A DNA stretch of 50,971 bases from Anaerolineales bacterium (GCA_016785015.1 JADHTJ010000015.1:1-50971); one strand, 5' to 3'. Numbered from the stretch's first letter, positions 25,257 to 35,480 are shown. The notes: generated by a model from the letters alone, not told the origin. Numbers and translations: made by a program.

Positions 25257-26096
25257 ACTATTTACTCGATGACGGGCATAGGAGCCCAGCACTTTCATGT
25301 ATGCGGCGAGTTCACCCAAATGCTCTAGCGCGCGATCACAATTCACAGCCTTTCGGTGTCCTTCAAAATCGACGTAGAACATGTACTCCCAAGGTTTCCC
25401 CACAATAGGGCGGGATTCAATTTTCGTCAGGTCAATATCGCGTAAGGCAAAAACGCTGAGGGCTTTGAACAAAACTCCGGGTTTGTTCTTCAAACTAAAG
25501 ACGACTGAAGTTTTGTAGTCCCCATCTTCAGGATCTTCTACTAACTGCGGCTCTTTGGCCAGGGCTAAAAATCGGGTAAAGTTGGCCGGGTTGTCTTCAA
25601 AATTTTCAATCAGAATTTCTAAGCCATAAACCTCAGCTGCTCTTTTTGATGCGATGGCCGCCGTGGCAGAGTTGGCTTTTGCTTTCACAAAACGGGCGCT
25701 TCCGGCAGTATCCGTTTCAGCAATGGTATGCACACCGAGTTTTACCAAACTTCGCTCGCATTGTTGAAGGGCTTGTGGGTGCGAATGCACGACCATAATC
25801 TCGTCCACATTGACACCCGATAAGCCCAATAAACAATGGCTGACTCTCATGTGATATTCACCAACAATGTTGACATCGTGACGGGTAATCAGGTCAAAAT
25901 TGCGGTGAATACTCCCCGTCAATGAATTTTCAAAGGGTAACACGCCATGATTGCATTCGGCATGGATGATGGCATCGAATACGTCATCGAAACTGTCACA
26001 CGGCAAAGTTTTGATTTCAGACCCAAAATGCTCGAAGGCAGCCAATTCACTGTAAGCGCCAGGCTCACCTTGAAACCCAATTTTTAATTCGCTCAT
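25221..26096 (-). CDS. pheA: Prephenate dehydratase
   Basis: Converts prephenate to phenylpyruvate, the committed step to phenylalanine. The 291-residue chain starts MSELKIGFQGEPGAYSELAA, continues PFENSLTGSIHRNFDLI, then NFTRFLALAKEP with the catalytic Thr-Arg-Phe, and ends with an ACT domain (KPGVLFKALSVFALRDIDL, ESRP) that binds Phe for feedback. I start at ATG 26096, where homology begins, with GAGGAA eleven bases upstream. It is the last gene of the branched-chain operon, not of the aromatic one. The C-terminal tail KEPRINADEQG comes from the intergenic repeat that follows. Confidence 0.94.
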   Translation of the reverse strand: MSELKIGFQGEPGAYSELAAFEHFGSEIKTLPCDSFDDVFDAIIHAECNHGVLPFENSLTGSIHRNFDLITRHDVNIVGEYHMRVSHCLLGLSGVNVDEIMVVHSHPQALQQCERSLVKLGVHTIAETDTAGSARFVKAKANSATAAIASKRAAEVYGLEILIENFEDNPANFTRFLALAKEPQLVEDPEDGDYKTSVVFSLKNKPGVLFKALSVFALRDIDLTKIESRPIVGKPWEYMFYVDFEGHRKAVNCDRALEHLGELAAYMKVLGSYARHRVNSKEPRINADEQG

Positions 26097-26132
26097 AGAA
26101 GGGTGTTCCTCAAAAATCTCTAACAACTATTT

Positions 26133-27065
26133 TCAGATTATTGTTGGAGCCATAACACGAACATAATCTAACCATTCGACAGAGCGCTGTCCTTCTCCGC
26201 GAACTGTCTGGAAGAATGCTTGTTGGATGTAACGCGTGACTGGCCCCATGCGGCCCGAGCCAATAGTGCGAGTGTCGATTTCGCTGACAGCTGTCACCTC
26301 AGCTGCCGTACCACAGACGAAGACTTCATCGGCAATATAAAGCTGATCGCGAACCAGTCGCTCTTCAACAACTGTATAGCCCAAATCACGCGCCAGGGTA
26401 ATTACCGAGTCACGTGTAATACCTTCAAGTATGGTTGTCCTGGGCGGAGTGTAAATGACTTCATCCCTTACAGCAAAAATATTCATCCCGCTGCCTTCAG
26501 CCACATAACCTTCTGGATCAAGCATGATGGCGTCATCATAGCCCATGCGATGAGCCATAGTTTTGGCCATAATGGAATTGACATAGTTGCCGGCGGCTTT
26601 GGCTTTGGTCATGAAACTATTGGGGTGCAAGCGTGTCAACGATGACACGGCCATACGCACACCTTTTTCGAGAGCGTCTTCACCCAAATAGGTACCCCAT
26701 TCCCAAACTGCGATACCAACGGATGTTTTATAGCCATCGGCATTGAGTCCCAAGGGTCCATTCATGTAGAGTGCTGGGCGGATATAACAAGCGCTGAGTT
26801 CATTGGCGCTGATCGTTTCGTGGACAGCATCGCGTAGTTCTTCCACATTGTATGGAAAATCCTGAATACCAATGATTTTGGCTGAATCTACAAAACGTTC
26901 CAAGTGTTCGGGTAATCGAAATGCCGCTGGACCATTTGCAGTGCTGTAGCAGCGCGCGCCTTCAAAGACTCCAAATCCATAATGAATTGTAGGGGATAGG
27001 AAATGGACGGTCGCTTTTTCAAAGGGAATTAATTCTCCATTCATCCAAATATATTTTGATTCCAT
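26133..27065 (-). CDS. ilvE: Branched-chain amino acid aminotransferase (class IV)
   Basis: Transfers the amino group between glutamate and the keto acids of Leu, Ile and Val. The 310-residue fold-type IV enzyme opens YIWMNGELIPFEKATVHFLS, has IHYGFGVFEGARCY, the PLP lysine in SFMTKAKAAGNYVNS near residue 160, and EGSGMNIFAV and GITRDSVITLA later. GGAG eight bases before the ATG supports the start. It follows leuB by 88 bases that contain part of a repeat, and pheA begins 36 bases downstream. Confidence 0.95.
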   Translation of the reverse strand: MESKYIWMNGELIPFEKATVHFLSPTIHYGFGVFEGARCYSTANGPAAFRLPEHLERFVDSAKIIGIQDFPYNVEELRDAVHETISANELSACYIRPALYMNGPLGLNADGYKTSVGIAVWEWGTYLGEDALEKGVRMAVSSLTRLHPNSFMTKAKAAGNYVNSIMAKTMAHRMGYDDAIMLDPEGYVAEGSGMNIFAVRDEVIYTPPRTTILEGITRDSVITLARDLGYTVVEERLVRDQLYIADEVFVCGTAAEVTAVSEIDTRTIGSGRMGPVTRYIQQAFFQTVRGEGQRSVEWLDYVRVMAPTII

Positions 27066-27106
27066 CTTTTTTCTCCTATTGAATACAAATAATCTCTTAA
27101 AAACTT

Positions 27107-27133
27107 ACCGCAGAGACGCAGAGTGCGCTGAGA
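27107..27133. repeat. Partial CCGCAGAGACGC repeat upstream of ilvE
   Basis: The unit ACCGCAGAGACGCAGAGTGC followed by GCTGAGAA matches one arm of the palindromes at 47825 and 49681; the second arm is absent. Confidence 0.5.
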
Positions 27134-27153
27134 ATATTTTTATGAATTCGGTT

Positions 27154-28224
27154 TCAAATTCGCTCAACGATCAACGCTGTCATATCTTTTGTGTTGAGGG
27201 CTGTTTCTCCGGAGTTAGCTAAATCTTTCGTACGATGACCAGAAGAAAGTGTCTTTTCCACAGCTCTCTCAACTGCCTGAGATTCTTTTTCAAGCTGCAA
27301 CGAGTAGCGCAGCATCAACGCCATCGACAAGAGCGTCCCAATGGGATTAGCGATTCCTTGCCCGGCGATATCTGGTGCAGAACCATGAATAGGCTCATAC
27401 AGCCCGGGTCCGCCGTCTCCAAGAGAGGCAGAGGGGAGATTGCCCATTGACCCGGTCAATACTGAAGCTTCATCGGTGAGGATGTCGCCAAACATGTTTG
27501 AGGTCAGGATTACGTCAAATGAGGCTGGGCGCTGGATCAGGAACATGGCTGCTGCGTCGACCAAGATGTGCTCTAGCTTCACATCAGGGTACTCTTTAGC
27601 AACTTCGGAGACAGTTTGCCGCCAGAGGCGCGAGCTTTCCAAAACGTTGGCTTTATCTACCGAAGTTACTTTACTCCGTCGGGCACGCGCCAACTTGAAT
27701 GCCAGATGGGCCACACGACGGATTTCGGCATCAGTGTAGGACATGGTGTCCACGGCTTGAACTCCGCTCTCAAGTTGTCTTCGCTCACGCGGCTCTCCAA
27801 AGTAAATCCCGCCCGTGAGTTCGCGCACCACCACAAAATCCACCCCGCCCAACCGCTCGGGGCGTAGGGGTGATGCATCCAACAAATCTGGGTGCGGCTT
27901 CACAGGGCGTAAATTAGCAAAAGTCCCCAACCCCTTTCGCAATGCCAATAAACCTTGCTCGGGGCGGACTTTGGCTGTTGGGTCATCCCATTTTGGACCA
28001 CCCACTGCACCAAGCATAATCGCATCAGACTTTTGACACGCTACCAATGCTTCATCCGTAAGCGCAGTTCCATGAGCGTCAATTGAGCATCCGCCGATAT
28101 CATGTTCACTGTAAGTAAATTGGTGATCGAATTTCGATGATACGGCATCCATAACTTTCTGCGCAGCACGGATGACTTCAGGTCCAATGCCATCACCGGG
28201 AAGTAGAACAATATTTGCTTTCAT
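27154..28224 (-). CDS. leuB: 3-isopropylmalate dehydrogenase
   Basis: Oxidative decarboxylation in leucine synthesis and, in citramalate-using bacteria, of methylmalate toward isoleucine. The 356 residues start [20 protein letters not shown], with [10 protein letters not shown], the [12 protein letters not shown] loop, the [15 protein letters not shown] active site and [19 protein letters not shown]. The ATG at 28224 overlaps the cimA stop as ATGA, so the longer upstream frame is rejected. Confidence 0.96.
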   Translation of the reverse strand: MKANIVLLPGDGIGPEVIRAAQKVMDAVSSKFDHQFTYSEHDIGGCSIDAHGTALTDEALVACQKSDAIMLGAVGGPKWDDPTAKVRPEQGLLALRKGLGTFANLRPVKPHPDLLDASPLRPERLGGVDFVVVRELTGGIYFGEPRERRQLESGVQAVDTMSYTDAEIRRVAHLAFKLARARRSKVTSVDKANVLESSRLWRQTVSEVAKEYPDVKLEHILVDAAAMFLIQRPASFDVILTSNMFGDILTDEASVLTGSMGNLPSASLGDGGPGLYEPIHGSAPDIAGQGIANPIGTLLSMALMLRYSLQLEKESQAVERAVEKTLSSGHRTKDLANSGETALNTKDMTALIVERI

Positions 28225-29783
28225 GCGAGAGATAATCCATATTCCATGCTGTCGGCTAGAGCGAGCCAACTGGCTTCGATAATATTTGCGCTGGCTCCGA
28301 CGGTGCTCCAGCGATTGTGGTGGTTCTGAGTATCGATGAGAACGCGAGTTGTCGCGGCAGTACCGCTGCTACTATCCAAGATACGAACTTTATAATCGGC
28401 TAACTGAAATTCGCCCAGGCGTGGATACACGGGTAACAAAGCCTTTCTCAATGCTGCATCCAATGCGTTGACCGGGCCGTTGCCATCAGCCACTGTATGA
28501 AAGACCTCACCATCCACACAGACTTTGACAGTCGCTTCTGCAAAGAGGCCCCTACCCTGACGATTCTCTACCGTTGCGGAAAAATCGATCAACTCAAAGG
28601 GCGGCTTGTAATCCGGCTTCTGACGATGAAGCATCAGGGCGACCGATGCCTCCGCCGCTTCAAAGGAGAAACCGCGCGCTTCTAAAGCCTTGATCTCTTC
28701 CAACACTTTTGCCACTGCTCCGCCATCATCGACATCTAAATCAAGTTCTTCAGCCTTAGAGAAAAGGTTGCCGCGCCCTGAAAGCTCGGAGACGACTGTG
28801 CGCATTTGGTTGCCAACCAAAGTTGGATCAATGTGCTGGTAGCTGTTGACATTGCGCCGCATGGCCGCCACATGGATGCCACCCTTATGAGCGAAAGCGC
28901 TTTGCCCTACAAAGGGCATATGCTCATCGGGAGCCAGGTTAGCCACCTCGGCCACAAAATGGGAGACATCGGTTAGATCGGGCAGGCTGCCCTCGGGTAG
29001 ACAGTTGTAGCCCATCTTCAATTCCAGGTCGGGGATGGCGCTGCAAAGATTTGCGTTGCCGCAGCGCTCGCCGTATCCATTGATGGTGCCTTGAATGTGA
29101 GTGGCGCCCTGATCTACAGCGACGATAGTGTTGGCTACGCCGCATTCACCATCATTGTGAGCGTGAATACCCAAGGTCACATCTGGAAAATTTTCCCCGA
29201 TCTCTCGCACGAATTGAGCCACTTCCCAGGGCATCGCACCACCATTGGTATCACAAAGCACAACTGTTTCAGCGCCCCCTTCCACCGCCGCGCCCAAGGT
29301 TTGCATGGCATAGTCAGGATCGGACTTATAGCCATCAAAGAAGTGTTCTGCATCGTATACAACTTCTCTACCCTGCGAGATGAGATAAGCTACGCTCTCG
29401 TTGATGATGCGTAAATTTTCCTCTGGCGTAGTTTTGAGCACGTCTTTAACATGCAAACCCCACGATTTTCCCACTACGGTACACACTGGCGTGCCTGACT
29501 CGAGCATTGCCTGGATATTGGCATCCTCTGCAGGATTAGAATCCACCCTACAGGTTGAACCGAAGGCAGCTATTTTTGCATTGACCAAATTCAATTCGCC
29601 GGCGCGTTCGAAAAATTCGACATCTTTGGGGTTTGATCCCGGCCAGCCTCCTTCAATATAGGCCACACCCAAATCATCCAATTTCTGGGCTATGCGCAGC
29701 TTATCATCACACGAGAGCGAAATCCCTTCTCGTTGGGTTCCATCTCGTAAGGTTGTGTCGTAAACGAATATTTGTCTGCTCAT
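28221..29783 (-). CDS. cimA: (R)-citramalate synthase
   Basis: Condenses pyruvate and acetyl-CoA to citramalate, opening a threonine-independent route to 2-oxobutyrate and isoleucine. The 520 residues show the [16 protein letters not shown] catalytic block, [13 protein letters not shown] (typical of the CimA group, where LeuA has a different word), [14 protein letters not shown] with the metal His pair, [14 protein letters not shown], and a C-terminal LeuA-like regulatory domain (about 395-520). AAGGAG seven bases before the ATG. The true LeuA is encoded separately at 32661, supporting the CimA label. Confidence 0.92.
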   Translation of the reverse strand: MSRQIFVYDTTLRDGTQREGISLSCDDKLRIAQKLDDLGVAYIEGGWPGSNPKDVEFFERAGELNLVNAKIAAFGSTCRVDSNPAEDANIQAMLESGTPVCTVVGKSWGLHVKDVLKTTPEENLRIINESVAYLISQGREVVYDAEHFFDGYKSDPDYAMQTLGAAVEGGAETVVLCDTNGGAMPWEVAQFVREIGENFPDVTLGIHAHNDGECGVANTIVAVDQGATHIQGTINGYGERCGNANLCSAIPDLELKMGYNCLPEGSLPDLTDVSHFVAEVANLAPDEHMPFVGQSAFAHKGGIHVAAMRRNVNSYQHIDPTLVGNQMRTVVSELSGRGNLFSKAEELDLDVDDGGAVAKVLEEIKALEARGFSFEAAEASVALMLHRQKPDYKPPFELIDFSATVENRQGRGLFAEATVKVCVDGEVFHTVADGNGPVNALDAALRKALLPVYPRLGEFQLADYKVRILDSSSGTAATTRVLIDTQNHHNRWSTVGASANIIEASWLALADSMEYGLSLA

Positions 29784-29873
29784 ATCTCTCTCCTTGTCAG
29801 GTGATTAGGTACTAGGTAATGATTTTCAGCACATTCACATCTTAAGTGGACTCCGAAAAACTTATATAAACCT

Positions 29874-29948
29874 GTCATTCTGAACCCCGTCAGGGGTGAA
29901 GAATCCCTGCCCAAAGGGCAGGAGACTCTTCGCTTCGCTCAGAGTGAC
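29874..29948. repeat. GTCATTCTGA...AGAGTGAC palindromic repeat upstream of cimA
   Basis: Inside it are an ACCCC/GGGGT hairpin and a CCTGCCC/GGGCAGG hairpin, with GAAGAATC in between. It is related to the element at 9433-9558. It fills the middle of the 276-base gap between leuD and cimA; the remainder holds a CCGAAAC/GTTTCGG palindrome near 30014 and no gene. Confidence 0.65.
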
Positions 29949-30059
29949 ACTACTTTCAGAGACTTTCCGTGAAATACTTATCTAATACCTGATACCTTCT
30001 TTCAAGAATTCACCGAAACCCAGGTTTTGAGTTTCGGAGTCACCTGAGTTCGGAGTAAA

Positions 30060-30662
30060 TTAACGAATAATAGAAATCCCTTGCTCAATCTCGTAAGCAG
30101 AGATTTGATCTTCAAAGGAACGGATATACCCTAATTGGTCGACCCCCTCCAGCAGGCATTGGCGCGCAAACGCGTCAATGGGAAATTCGACAGTAGAACC
30201 ATCAGGCAAACTCAGCGTTTGGGTGCTCAAATCAATTGTGACTGCTGCATTTGGGGCTTCAAGAGCTAAATCAAATAGGGAGCCTAGCATCTCTTCATCA
30301 ACAACAATGGGAAGCAGTCTATTTTTAAGGGCGTTATTGCGGAAGATATCTGCAAAAGATGTGGAGATCACAGCTTGGATACCCCAGCCAATCAGTGCCC
30401 AAGGGGCATGCTCGCGAGATGAGCCGCAGCCAAAATTATCGCCCACTAATAGTATGTTCGCTGTCTGGTAATCAGGTTGGTTCAAGACAAAATCGGGATT
30501 CTCTGTTCCCTGGGGGTTATACCGCCAATCATGGAAAAGGCCCTCAGCCAACCCAGCCTTGTCGGTGACCTTGAGATAGCGCGCCGGGATGATCTGGTCG
30601 GTATCAACGTTACGCTGGGGCAAAGGAATAAGCTTGGAAGTGATAGTAGCGAAAGGTTTCAT
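30060..30662 (-). CDS. leuD: 3-isopropylmalate dehydratase small subunit
   Basis: Partner of LeuC in isomerising 2-isopropylmalate to 3-isopropylmalate, and citramalate to methylmalate. The 200 residues begin with ITSKLIPLPQRNVDTDQIIP, followed by NFGCGSSREHAPWAL and the SFADIFRNNALKNRLLPI swivel-domain block. Starts three bases after the leuC stop. Confidence 0.96.
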   Translation of the reverse strand: MKPFATITSKLIPLPQRNVDTDQIIPARYLKVTDKAGLAEGLFHDWRYNPQGTENPDFVLNQPDYQTANILLVGDNFGCGSSREHAPWALIGWGIQAVISTSFADIFRNNALKNRLLPIVVDEEMLGSLFDLALEAPNAAVTIDLSTQTLSLPDGSTVEFPIDAFARQCLLEGVDQLGYIRSFEDQISAYEIEQGISIIR

Positions 30663-30665
30663 AAA

Positions 30666-32072
30666 TTAAGTTTTATTTAACGTCCGAGGATCAGTAATTT
30701 TTCCTGTAACAGCTGAAGCGGCTGCAGTCAATGGGCTGGCAAGGAAAGTCCGCCCACCTTTGCCCTGGCGGCCTTCGAAGTTGCGGTTACTGGTGCTGAC
30801 GGCGTATTGTCCGGGCTCGAGTTGATCACCGTTCATGGCGATGCACATACTGCATCCAGCGAAACGCCACTCACCACCCGCTTGGCGCACAATCTCATCG
30901 ATGCCTTCTGCTTCAGCCTGTGCACGCACTTTTTCTGAGCCTGGCACTACTAATAAACGAACATCATTTGCTACTTTTCGCCCTTTGAGCAGCGAAGCTG
31001 CTTGCCGCAAATCAGAGATGCGGCCATTGGTACAACTGCCTAAAAAGACAACATCAACCTTTTGACCATCCAAAGATTTCCCTGGGGTTAGATCCATATA
31101 ACGCAGCGCACCCTCAAGAGCTTCACGCTGTCCGGGGTCAGAAACAGTCTGGGGATCAGGTATGGGGCTTCCCACGGAGACGCCCATGCCCGGATTGGTG
31201 CCATAGGTCAACATAGGTTCAAGACTCGAAACATCAATGGTTATCTCTCGGTCGTAGATGGCACCAGGATCAGAAGGCAAGCTGCGCCAATATTCCACTG
31301 CAGCATCCCAATCTTCCCCTTGGGGGGCGTGAGGGCGACCCTTGAGATATTCAAATGTAACCTCATCCGGAGCAATCATCCCAGCGCGGGCGCCAGCCTC
31401 AATTGTCATATTGCACAAGGTCATGCGAGCTTCCATATCCAGAACACGTACTGCCGAGCCAGCATACTCAAAGACGTACCCTGTGCCGCCCCCAATGCCG
31501 ATCTCGGCAATCAGCGCCAGGATCATATCCTTGGAAGTCACACCGGGTTGAAGCTCGCCATCGAAGTTGACCAAACAAGTCTTGGGGCGATATTGCAATA
31601 GACATTGGGTTGCTAAAACGTGTTCAACTTCGCTGGTGCCAATACCGAAGGCTAAGGCACCAAATGCACCATGCGTCGAGGTGTGGCTGTCACCACATAC
31701 GATAGTCATTCCTGGCTGCGTAAAGCCTTGCTCCGGCCCAACTACGTGCACAATGCCGCGCTCGTTGCTGTCCATATCGTACAGGGGCACACCAAATTCC
31801 TGGCAGTTTGTCTGGAATTGGCGAATTTGTTTGGCAGCCATATCATCAACCAACGAAAGACTCAATCCTTTGGTCGGTGTGGAATGATCCATGGTAGCAA
31901 CTGTGCGCTCGGGCCTGCGGACTTTCAGGTATTTCTGACGTAATCCGCTAAAAGCCTGGGGCGAAGTGACTTCGTGTACCAGGTGCAAATCAATATAAAG
32001 TACAGCAGGGGAATCTGGCTCTTGGGCTACAACGTGGCTCTGCCAGATTTTTTCGAATAGGGTTTTAGGCAT
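30666..32072 (-). CDS. leuC: 3-isopropylmalate dehydratase large subunit
   Basis: Aconitase-family 4Fe-4S enzyme of 468 residues from ATG 32072, where homology begins ([15 protein letters not shown]). It shows [42 protein letters not shown], and the cluster cysteines in FLGSCTNGR and CSMCIAMN. The start has no obvious Shine-Dalgarno. It is separated from the small repeat protein gene by a stem-loop repeat at 32113. Confidence 0.96.
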   Translation of the reverse strand: MPKTLFEKIWQSHVVAQEPDSPAVLYIDLHLVHEVTSPQAFSGLRQKYLKVRRPERTVATMDHSTPTKGLSLSLVDDMAAKQIRQFQTNCQEFGVPLYDMDSNERGIVHVVGPEQGFTQPGMTIVCGDSHTSTHGAFGALAFGIGTSEVEHVLATQCLLQYRPKTCLVNFDGELQPGVTSKDMILALIAEIGIGGGTGYVFEYAGSAVRVLDMEARMTLCNMTIEAGARAGMIAPDEVTFEYLKGRPHAPQGEDWDAAVEYWRSLPSDPGAIYDREITIDVSSLEPMLTYGTNPGMGVSVGSPIPDPQTVSDPGQREALEGALRYMDLTPGKSLDGQKVDVVFLGSCTNGRISDLRQAASLLKGRKVANDVRLLVVPGSEKVRAQAEAEGIDEIVRQAGGEWRFAGCSMCIAMNGDQLEPGQYAVSTSNRNFEGRQGKGGRTFLASPLTAAASAVTGKITDPRTLNKT

Positions 32073-32112
32073 AAGGCATAAATAGCTAGTTAGTAATTGG
32101 TGCCAATCAAAA

Positions 32113-32185
32113 GGGTAGCAGGCCAACCGCGTTGGCCGAATGACTCTTAATCATTGATCCGCCCAACAAGGTTGGGCTTCTACCC
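32113..32185. repeat. Compact stem-loop element related to the MITE core
   Basis: GGGTAG at 32113 pairs with CTACCC at 32180; within are GGCCAACCGCGTTGGCC and GCCCAACAAGGTTGGGC palindromes. The same words in the same order form the centre of both MITEs, but without their AGGGCAATC ends. Confidence 0.6.
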
Positions 32186-32208
32186 GTAAATTATTTGATT
32201 CAGGATAT

Positions 32209-32409
32209 TTAATGTCTGTCGTCTGAGTGCCAATTTTCGGGAAAAGCACGTGGTTGGGGGAATTTCTCAGGCTTCCAACCATGGTCATCATCTTTTTCGG
32301 CATTCTCTTCATTGGTTTCCATCAAGCCAGACATATCCCACTCTGCAGGGAATGTGCGTGGTTGGGGAAACTTTTCGGGCTTCCACTCTTTTTTTTCTTC
32401 TGGGGTCAT
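32209..32409 (-). CDS. Small acidic protein with two WKPEKFPQPR repeats
   Basis: I do not recognise this 66-residue protein. It begins MTPEEKKEWKPEKFPQPR and contains the unit WKPEKFPQPR(T/A)FP followed by a Trp two residues later, twice, at about residues 9-23 and 45-59, separated by an acidic linker with Glu, Asp and Asn. There is no membrane segment, Cys or signal peptide. AAGGAG eight bases before the ATG at 32409 supports it; the longer frame has no such site. It lies inside the branched-chain operon between leuA and leuC, same strand, so it should be co-transcribed. Role unknown; a small partner of an operon enzyme is possible. Confidence 0.7.
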   Translation of the reverse strand: MTPEEKKEWKPEKFPQPRTFPAEWDMSGLMETNEENAEKDDDHGWKPEKFPQPRAFPENWHSDDRH

Positions 32410-32449
32410 GATATTTCTCCTTAAGTAATCAAGTGATTTATTTATGCTC

Positions 32450-32607
32450 ACGAATGGGTACGAATTTCCCAAATTTCACGAATGATTTCACTGAAAAACT
32501 GCCAGACGAGGGCTTCCGCTTGGTGGCTTTTTGCAGTAGAGTAACGAATACATATTTTTATCAGAAGAAATTCGTGTTATTCGTATCATTCGAAATATTC
32601 GTGATAA
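32450..32607. repeat. ATTCGTG-type repeat between leuA and the small gene
   Basis: CACGAATGGGTACGAATTTC at 32452 is roughly mirrored by the complementary words ATTCGTGTTATTCGTATC and ATTCGTGATA near 32568-32607. It occupies most of the 251-base gap 32410-32660; I see no gene there. Confidence 0.5.
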
Positions 32608-32660
32608 ATAATTTATCTATCGGTTTTCGAAAGGATTTAAACGATTGCAACATTACACAT

Positions 32661-34322
32661 TTAGGGAACCGGCTCAGCTATGGCGACCTCGGTGGACTTT
32701 TCAGTGCGACCATAACGACCGCTGGCGGCCAAGAGCTTGTTGATCGCGGACAAATATGCTTTCGCACAGGCGACGATGGTATCTGTATCGGCACCGTGCC
32801 CGCCAAAAGTTAGGCGCCGCGTGCGGCCGCTTTGGGGTGACATCCTGCGCGGGATGGAACCATTCTCAGCTTTGATGCGCACAGTTACCTCGCCTAAGGC
32901 ATCGATACCTTCTGTAATCGCTCGAATTGAAAATTCCAACAATGTGTTTGGCGCTTGAACTATGGCGTCGATGGCTTTGTATGTGGCATCCACCGGACCT
33001 GTGCCAATGGCGGCCTGAACATGCAGCTCGCCATCCGGATCGATCAGGCGTACTGTAGCTGTGGGCATGCCAATCGTGCCGCAGGCTACCTGTAAGCCAT
33101 CCAGGCTGAATATCTCGCGAGGTTGGTAAATCTCATCAGAAACCAGGGCTTCCAAGTCCGCGTCGGTAATGGTTTTTTTCTTATCGGCGAGGTCCTTGAA
33201 GCGGACAAAGGTCTGCTTCAATTCATCATCATCCAGATCGAAACCTAACTCGCTTAAACGGACTTTTAGAGCATGACGGCCAGAGTGCTTTCCCATGACC
33301 AATCGGGAGTGACTCAACCCAACGGTCTCCGGACGCATAATCTCATATGTAGATTTGTTCTTTAGCTGTCCGTCCTGGTGAATCCCAGCTTCATGAGCAA
33401 ACGCATTAGCGCCGACGATTGCCTTATTAGGCTGTACTGTGATACCTGTATAGTTGGAAACCATTCGGCTGACGCGTGAGATTTGCGTCGTATCGATACC
33501 CGTCTCCAACCCAAAGACCGCTCGACGAGTATGCAGAGTCATGGCGACCTCTTCAAGAGATGTGTTGCCAGCCCGCTCCCCTATACCATTGATGGTCACT
33601 TCTGCTTGGCGTGCACCTGCCTGAATACCTGCCAAGGCGTTGGCTGTTGCCAGTCCCAGGTCATCGTGACAGTGCACTGCGACTACGGTATTCTCAACTC
33701 CCGGCGTGTTGGCCATAATGCCTTCAATCAACTTGCCGAATTCATTGGGAGTGGTGTAACCAACGGTGTCGGGTATATTGAGCGTGGTTGCTCCGGCTTT
33801 GATGGCTTCACCTAGAACTAGATGCAAAAATTCAGGGTCGCTGCGACCAGCATCTTCCGGAGAAAATTGGACATCGTCGCAGTATGATTTAGAATAAGCG
33901 ACCATTTCACGCACCTGTTCGACGACTTCCTCGGGATCCATCTTGAGTTTGTACTCCATATGGATAGGTGAAGTCGCCAAAAAAGTATGGATGCGCGGGC
34001 GTTGAGCATGTTGTACGGCTTCCCAAGCTTTATCGATATCTGATTTGGTGGCGCGCGCCAACCCACAGATGATGGGCACCTGGCGTGAGAGCGCAGATTC
34101 ACCATCGACTGGGTTGCCAACTTCAGTAGCGATGCGCCGTACGCCCTCCAAATCATCAGGAGAGGCTGCCGGAAACCCGGCTTCGATTACATCTACGCCA
34201 AGACGTGCCAGGCTGTGAGCGATCTCTAACTTTTCAGCAGAAGTCAACGTGGCACCAGGAGACTGCTCACCATCTCGGAGTGTAGTGTCGAATATTCGCA
34301 CATAATTCGGGTTGTTGTTCAT
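32661..34322 (-). CDS. leuA: 2-isopropylmalate synthase
   Basis: First committed step of leucine synthesis, acetyl-CoA plus 2-oxoisovalerate. The 553 residues show [20 protein letters not shown] at the start, [29 protein letters not shown] with metal His, [15 protein letters not shown], and from about residue 390 the regulatory domain that binds leucine. It lies 55 bases after ilvC on the same strand. The LeuA words ([19 protein letters not shown]) distinguish it from the CimA at 28221. Confidence 0.96.
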   Translation of the reverse strand: MNNNPNYVRIFDTTLRDGEQSPGATLTSAEKLEIAHSLARLGVDVIEAGFPAASPDDLEGVRRIATEVGNPVDGESALSRQVPIICGLARATKSDIDKAWEAVQHAQRPRIHTFLATSPIHMEYKLKMDPEEVVEQVREMVAYSKSYCDDVQFSPEDAGRSDPEFLHLVLGEAIKAGATTLNIPDTVGYTTPNEFGKLIEGIMANTPGVENTVVAVHCHDDLGLATANALAGIQAGARQAEVTINGIGERAGNTSLEEVAMTLHTRRAVFGLETGIDTTQISRVSRMVSNYTGITVQPNKAIVGANAFAHEAGIHQDGQLKNKSTYEIMRPETVGLSHSRLVMGKHSGRHALKVRLSELGFDLDDDELKQTFVRFKDLADKKKTITDADLEALVSDEIYQPREIFSLDGLQVACGTIGMPTATVRLIDPDGELHVQAAIGTGPVDATYKAIDAIVQAPNTLLEFSIRAITEGIDALGEVTVRIKAENGSIPRRMSPQSGRTRRLTFGGHGADTDTIVACAKAYLSAINKLLAASGRYGRTEKSTEVAIAEPVP

Positions 34323-34377
34323 GGTTTACTCAATTCACTCGTTTGAACGTCACACATAGGAAGTTCAACGTGTAATA

Positions 34378-35391
34378 CTATTCTCCTGGCTTGATCGTCA
34401 CCGGATCAACAAAGGGCATCATCTCACGCAGGTCAGCGCCGACTTTTTCGATGAGGTGATCCTGACCCATTTGACGCTGCTTATTGAACCAGGAGCGGCC
34501 GTTCTTATTTTCTGCAATCCAATTCTCAGCGTAGGTACCATTTTGAATTTCTTTGAGCAGCTTGTTCATCACAAATTTGGTCTCCTCCGTGACGATCTGT
34601 GACCCCGCGGTGTAATCGCCATGTTCAGCCGTATCCGAGACTGAGTAGCGCATATAGTTCATGCCACCGCGGTACATCAGGTCGACGATGAGCTTCAATT
34701 CGTGCATAACTTCAAAATAGGCCAATTCTGGTTGGTATCCGGCTTCCACCAGTGTCTCAAATCCAGCCTTGACCAGCGCCGTGACGCCGCCACAAAGCAC
34801 GGCCTGCTCGCCAAAAAGATCGGTTTCTGTTTCTTCGGAGAAGGAGGTTTCTAGAACTCCCACCCGAGTTGCACCAATGCCATACGCATATGACAGGGCT
34901 TGTTCCTTGGCCTGCCCGCTGGCATCCTGATGCACAGCCAGCAATGATGGAGTTCCACCACCTTCTTTGAAGATCTCGCGCACGCGGTGGCCTGGGGCTT
35001 TGGGGGCCACCATGCTGACATCCACTTTCGGCGGGGGTGTGATGGTTCCATAACGGATATTGAAACCGTGGGCGAACATCAAAGTCTTGCCTGCTTTCAT
35101 GTGAGGCGCAACATATTGCTCGTAGATAGCGGGCTGCTCCGTATCGGGTGCCAGCATCATGACCACATCGGCCCATTCTGCAGCTTCCTCTAAGGGGATT
35201 GCCGTCAGGCCATCGGCTTCAACTTTGGGAAGAGATTTACTTCCCTCACGCAAACCAACACGAACCTCGACACCACTTTCCTGCAAATTCAGGGAGTGCG
35301 CGTGACCTTGCGAACCATAACCAATGACCACGACCTTCTTCGATCGGATCAAGTCAGGTACAGCATCCTTGTCGTAATAAATGACTGCCAT
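34378..35391 (-). CDS. ilvC: Ketol-acid reductoisomerase, class I
   Basis: Rearranges and reduces acetolactate and acetohydroxybutyrate with NADPH and magnesium. At 337 residues it is a short class I enzyme. Rossmann loop [19 protein letters not shown] with [10 protein letters not shown] (NADPH phosphate site), then [30 protein letters not shown] with the metal Asp/Glu, and the knotted C-terminal domain. AGGT seven bases before the ATG. Confidence 0.97.
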   Translation of the reverse strand: MAVIYYDKDAVPDLIRSKKVVVIGYGSQGHAHSLNLQESGVEVRVGLREGSKSLPKVEADGLTAIPLEEAAEWADVVMMLAPDTEQPAIYEQYVAPHMKAGKTLMFAHGFNIRYGTITPPPKVDVSMVAPKAPGHRVREIFKEGGGTPSLLAVHQDASGQAKEQALSYAYGIGATRVGVLETSFSEETETDLFGEQAVLCGGVTALVKAGFETLVEAGYQPELAYFEVMHELKLIVDLMYRGGMNYMRYSVSDTAEHGDYTAGSQIVTEETKFVMNKLLKEIQNGTYAENWIAENKNGRSWFNKQRQMGQDHLIEKVGADLREMMPFVDPVTIKPGE

Positions 35392-35403
35392 TTTTACCTC
35401 TTC

Positions 35404-35480
35404 TCCAGTAATCAGTAACCAGTGTACAGTTTTCAGTGGATAGTAAAAGCTTACTGCTTACTGCTTACTGATAACTGTTT
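35404..35480. repeat. CAGTAA-type tandem repeat between ilvC and ilvN, running into ilvN
   Basis: On the minus strand CAGTAAGCAGTAAGCAGTAA and CAGTTATCAGTAAG recur; the plus strand also has AGTAATCAGTAACCAGTG. Its upstream part encodes the last ten residues and the stop of IlvN. Confidence 0.6.

Noticed and set aside
32433-32813. 126-codon plus-strand frame between the small gene and leuA
   Set aside because: It is antisense to the leuA C-terminus and its first half is the ATTCGTG repeat.
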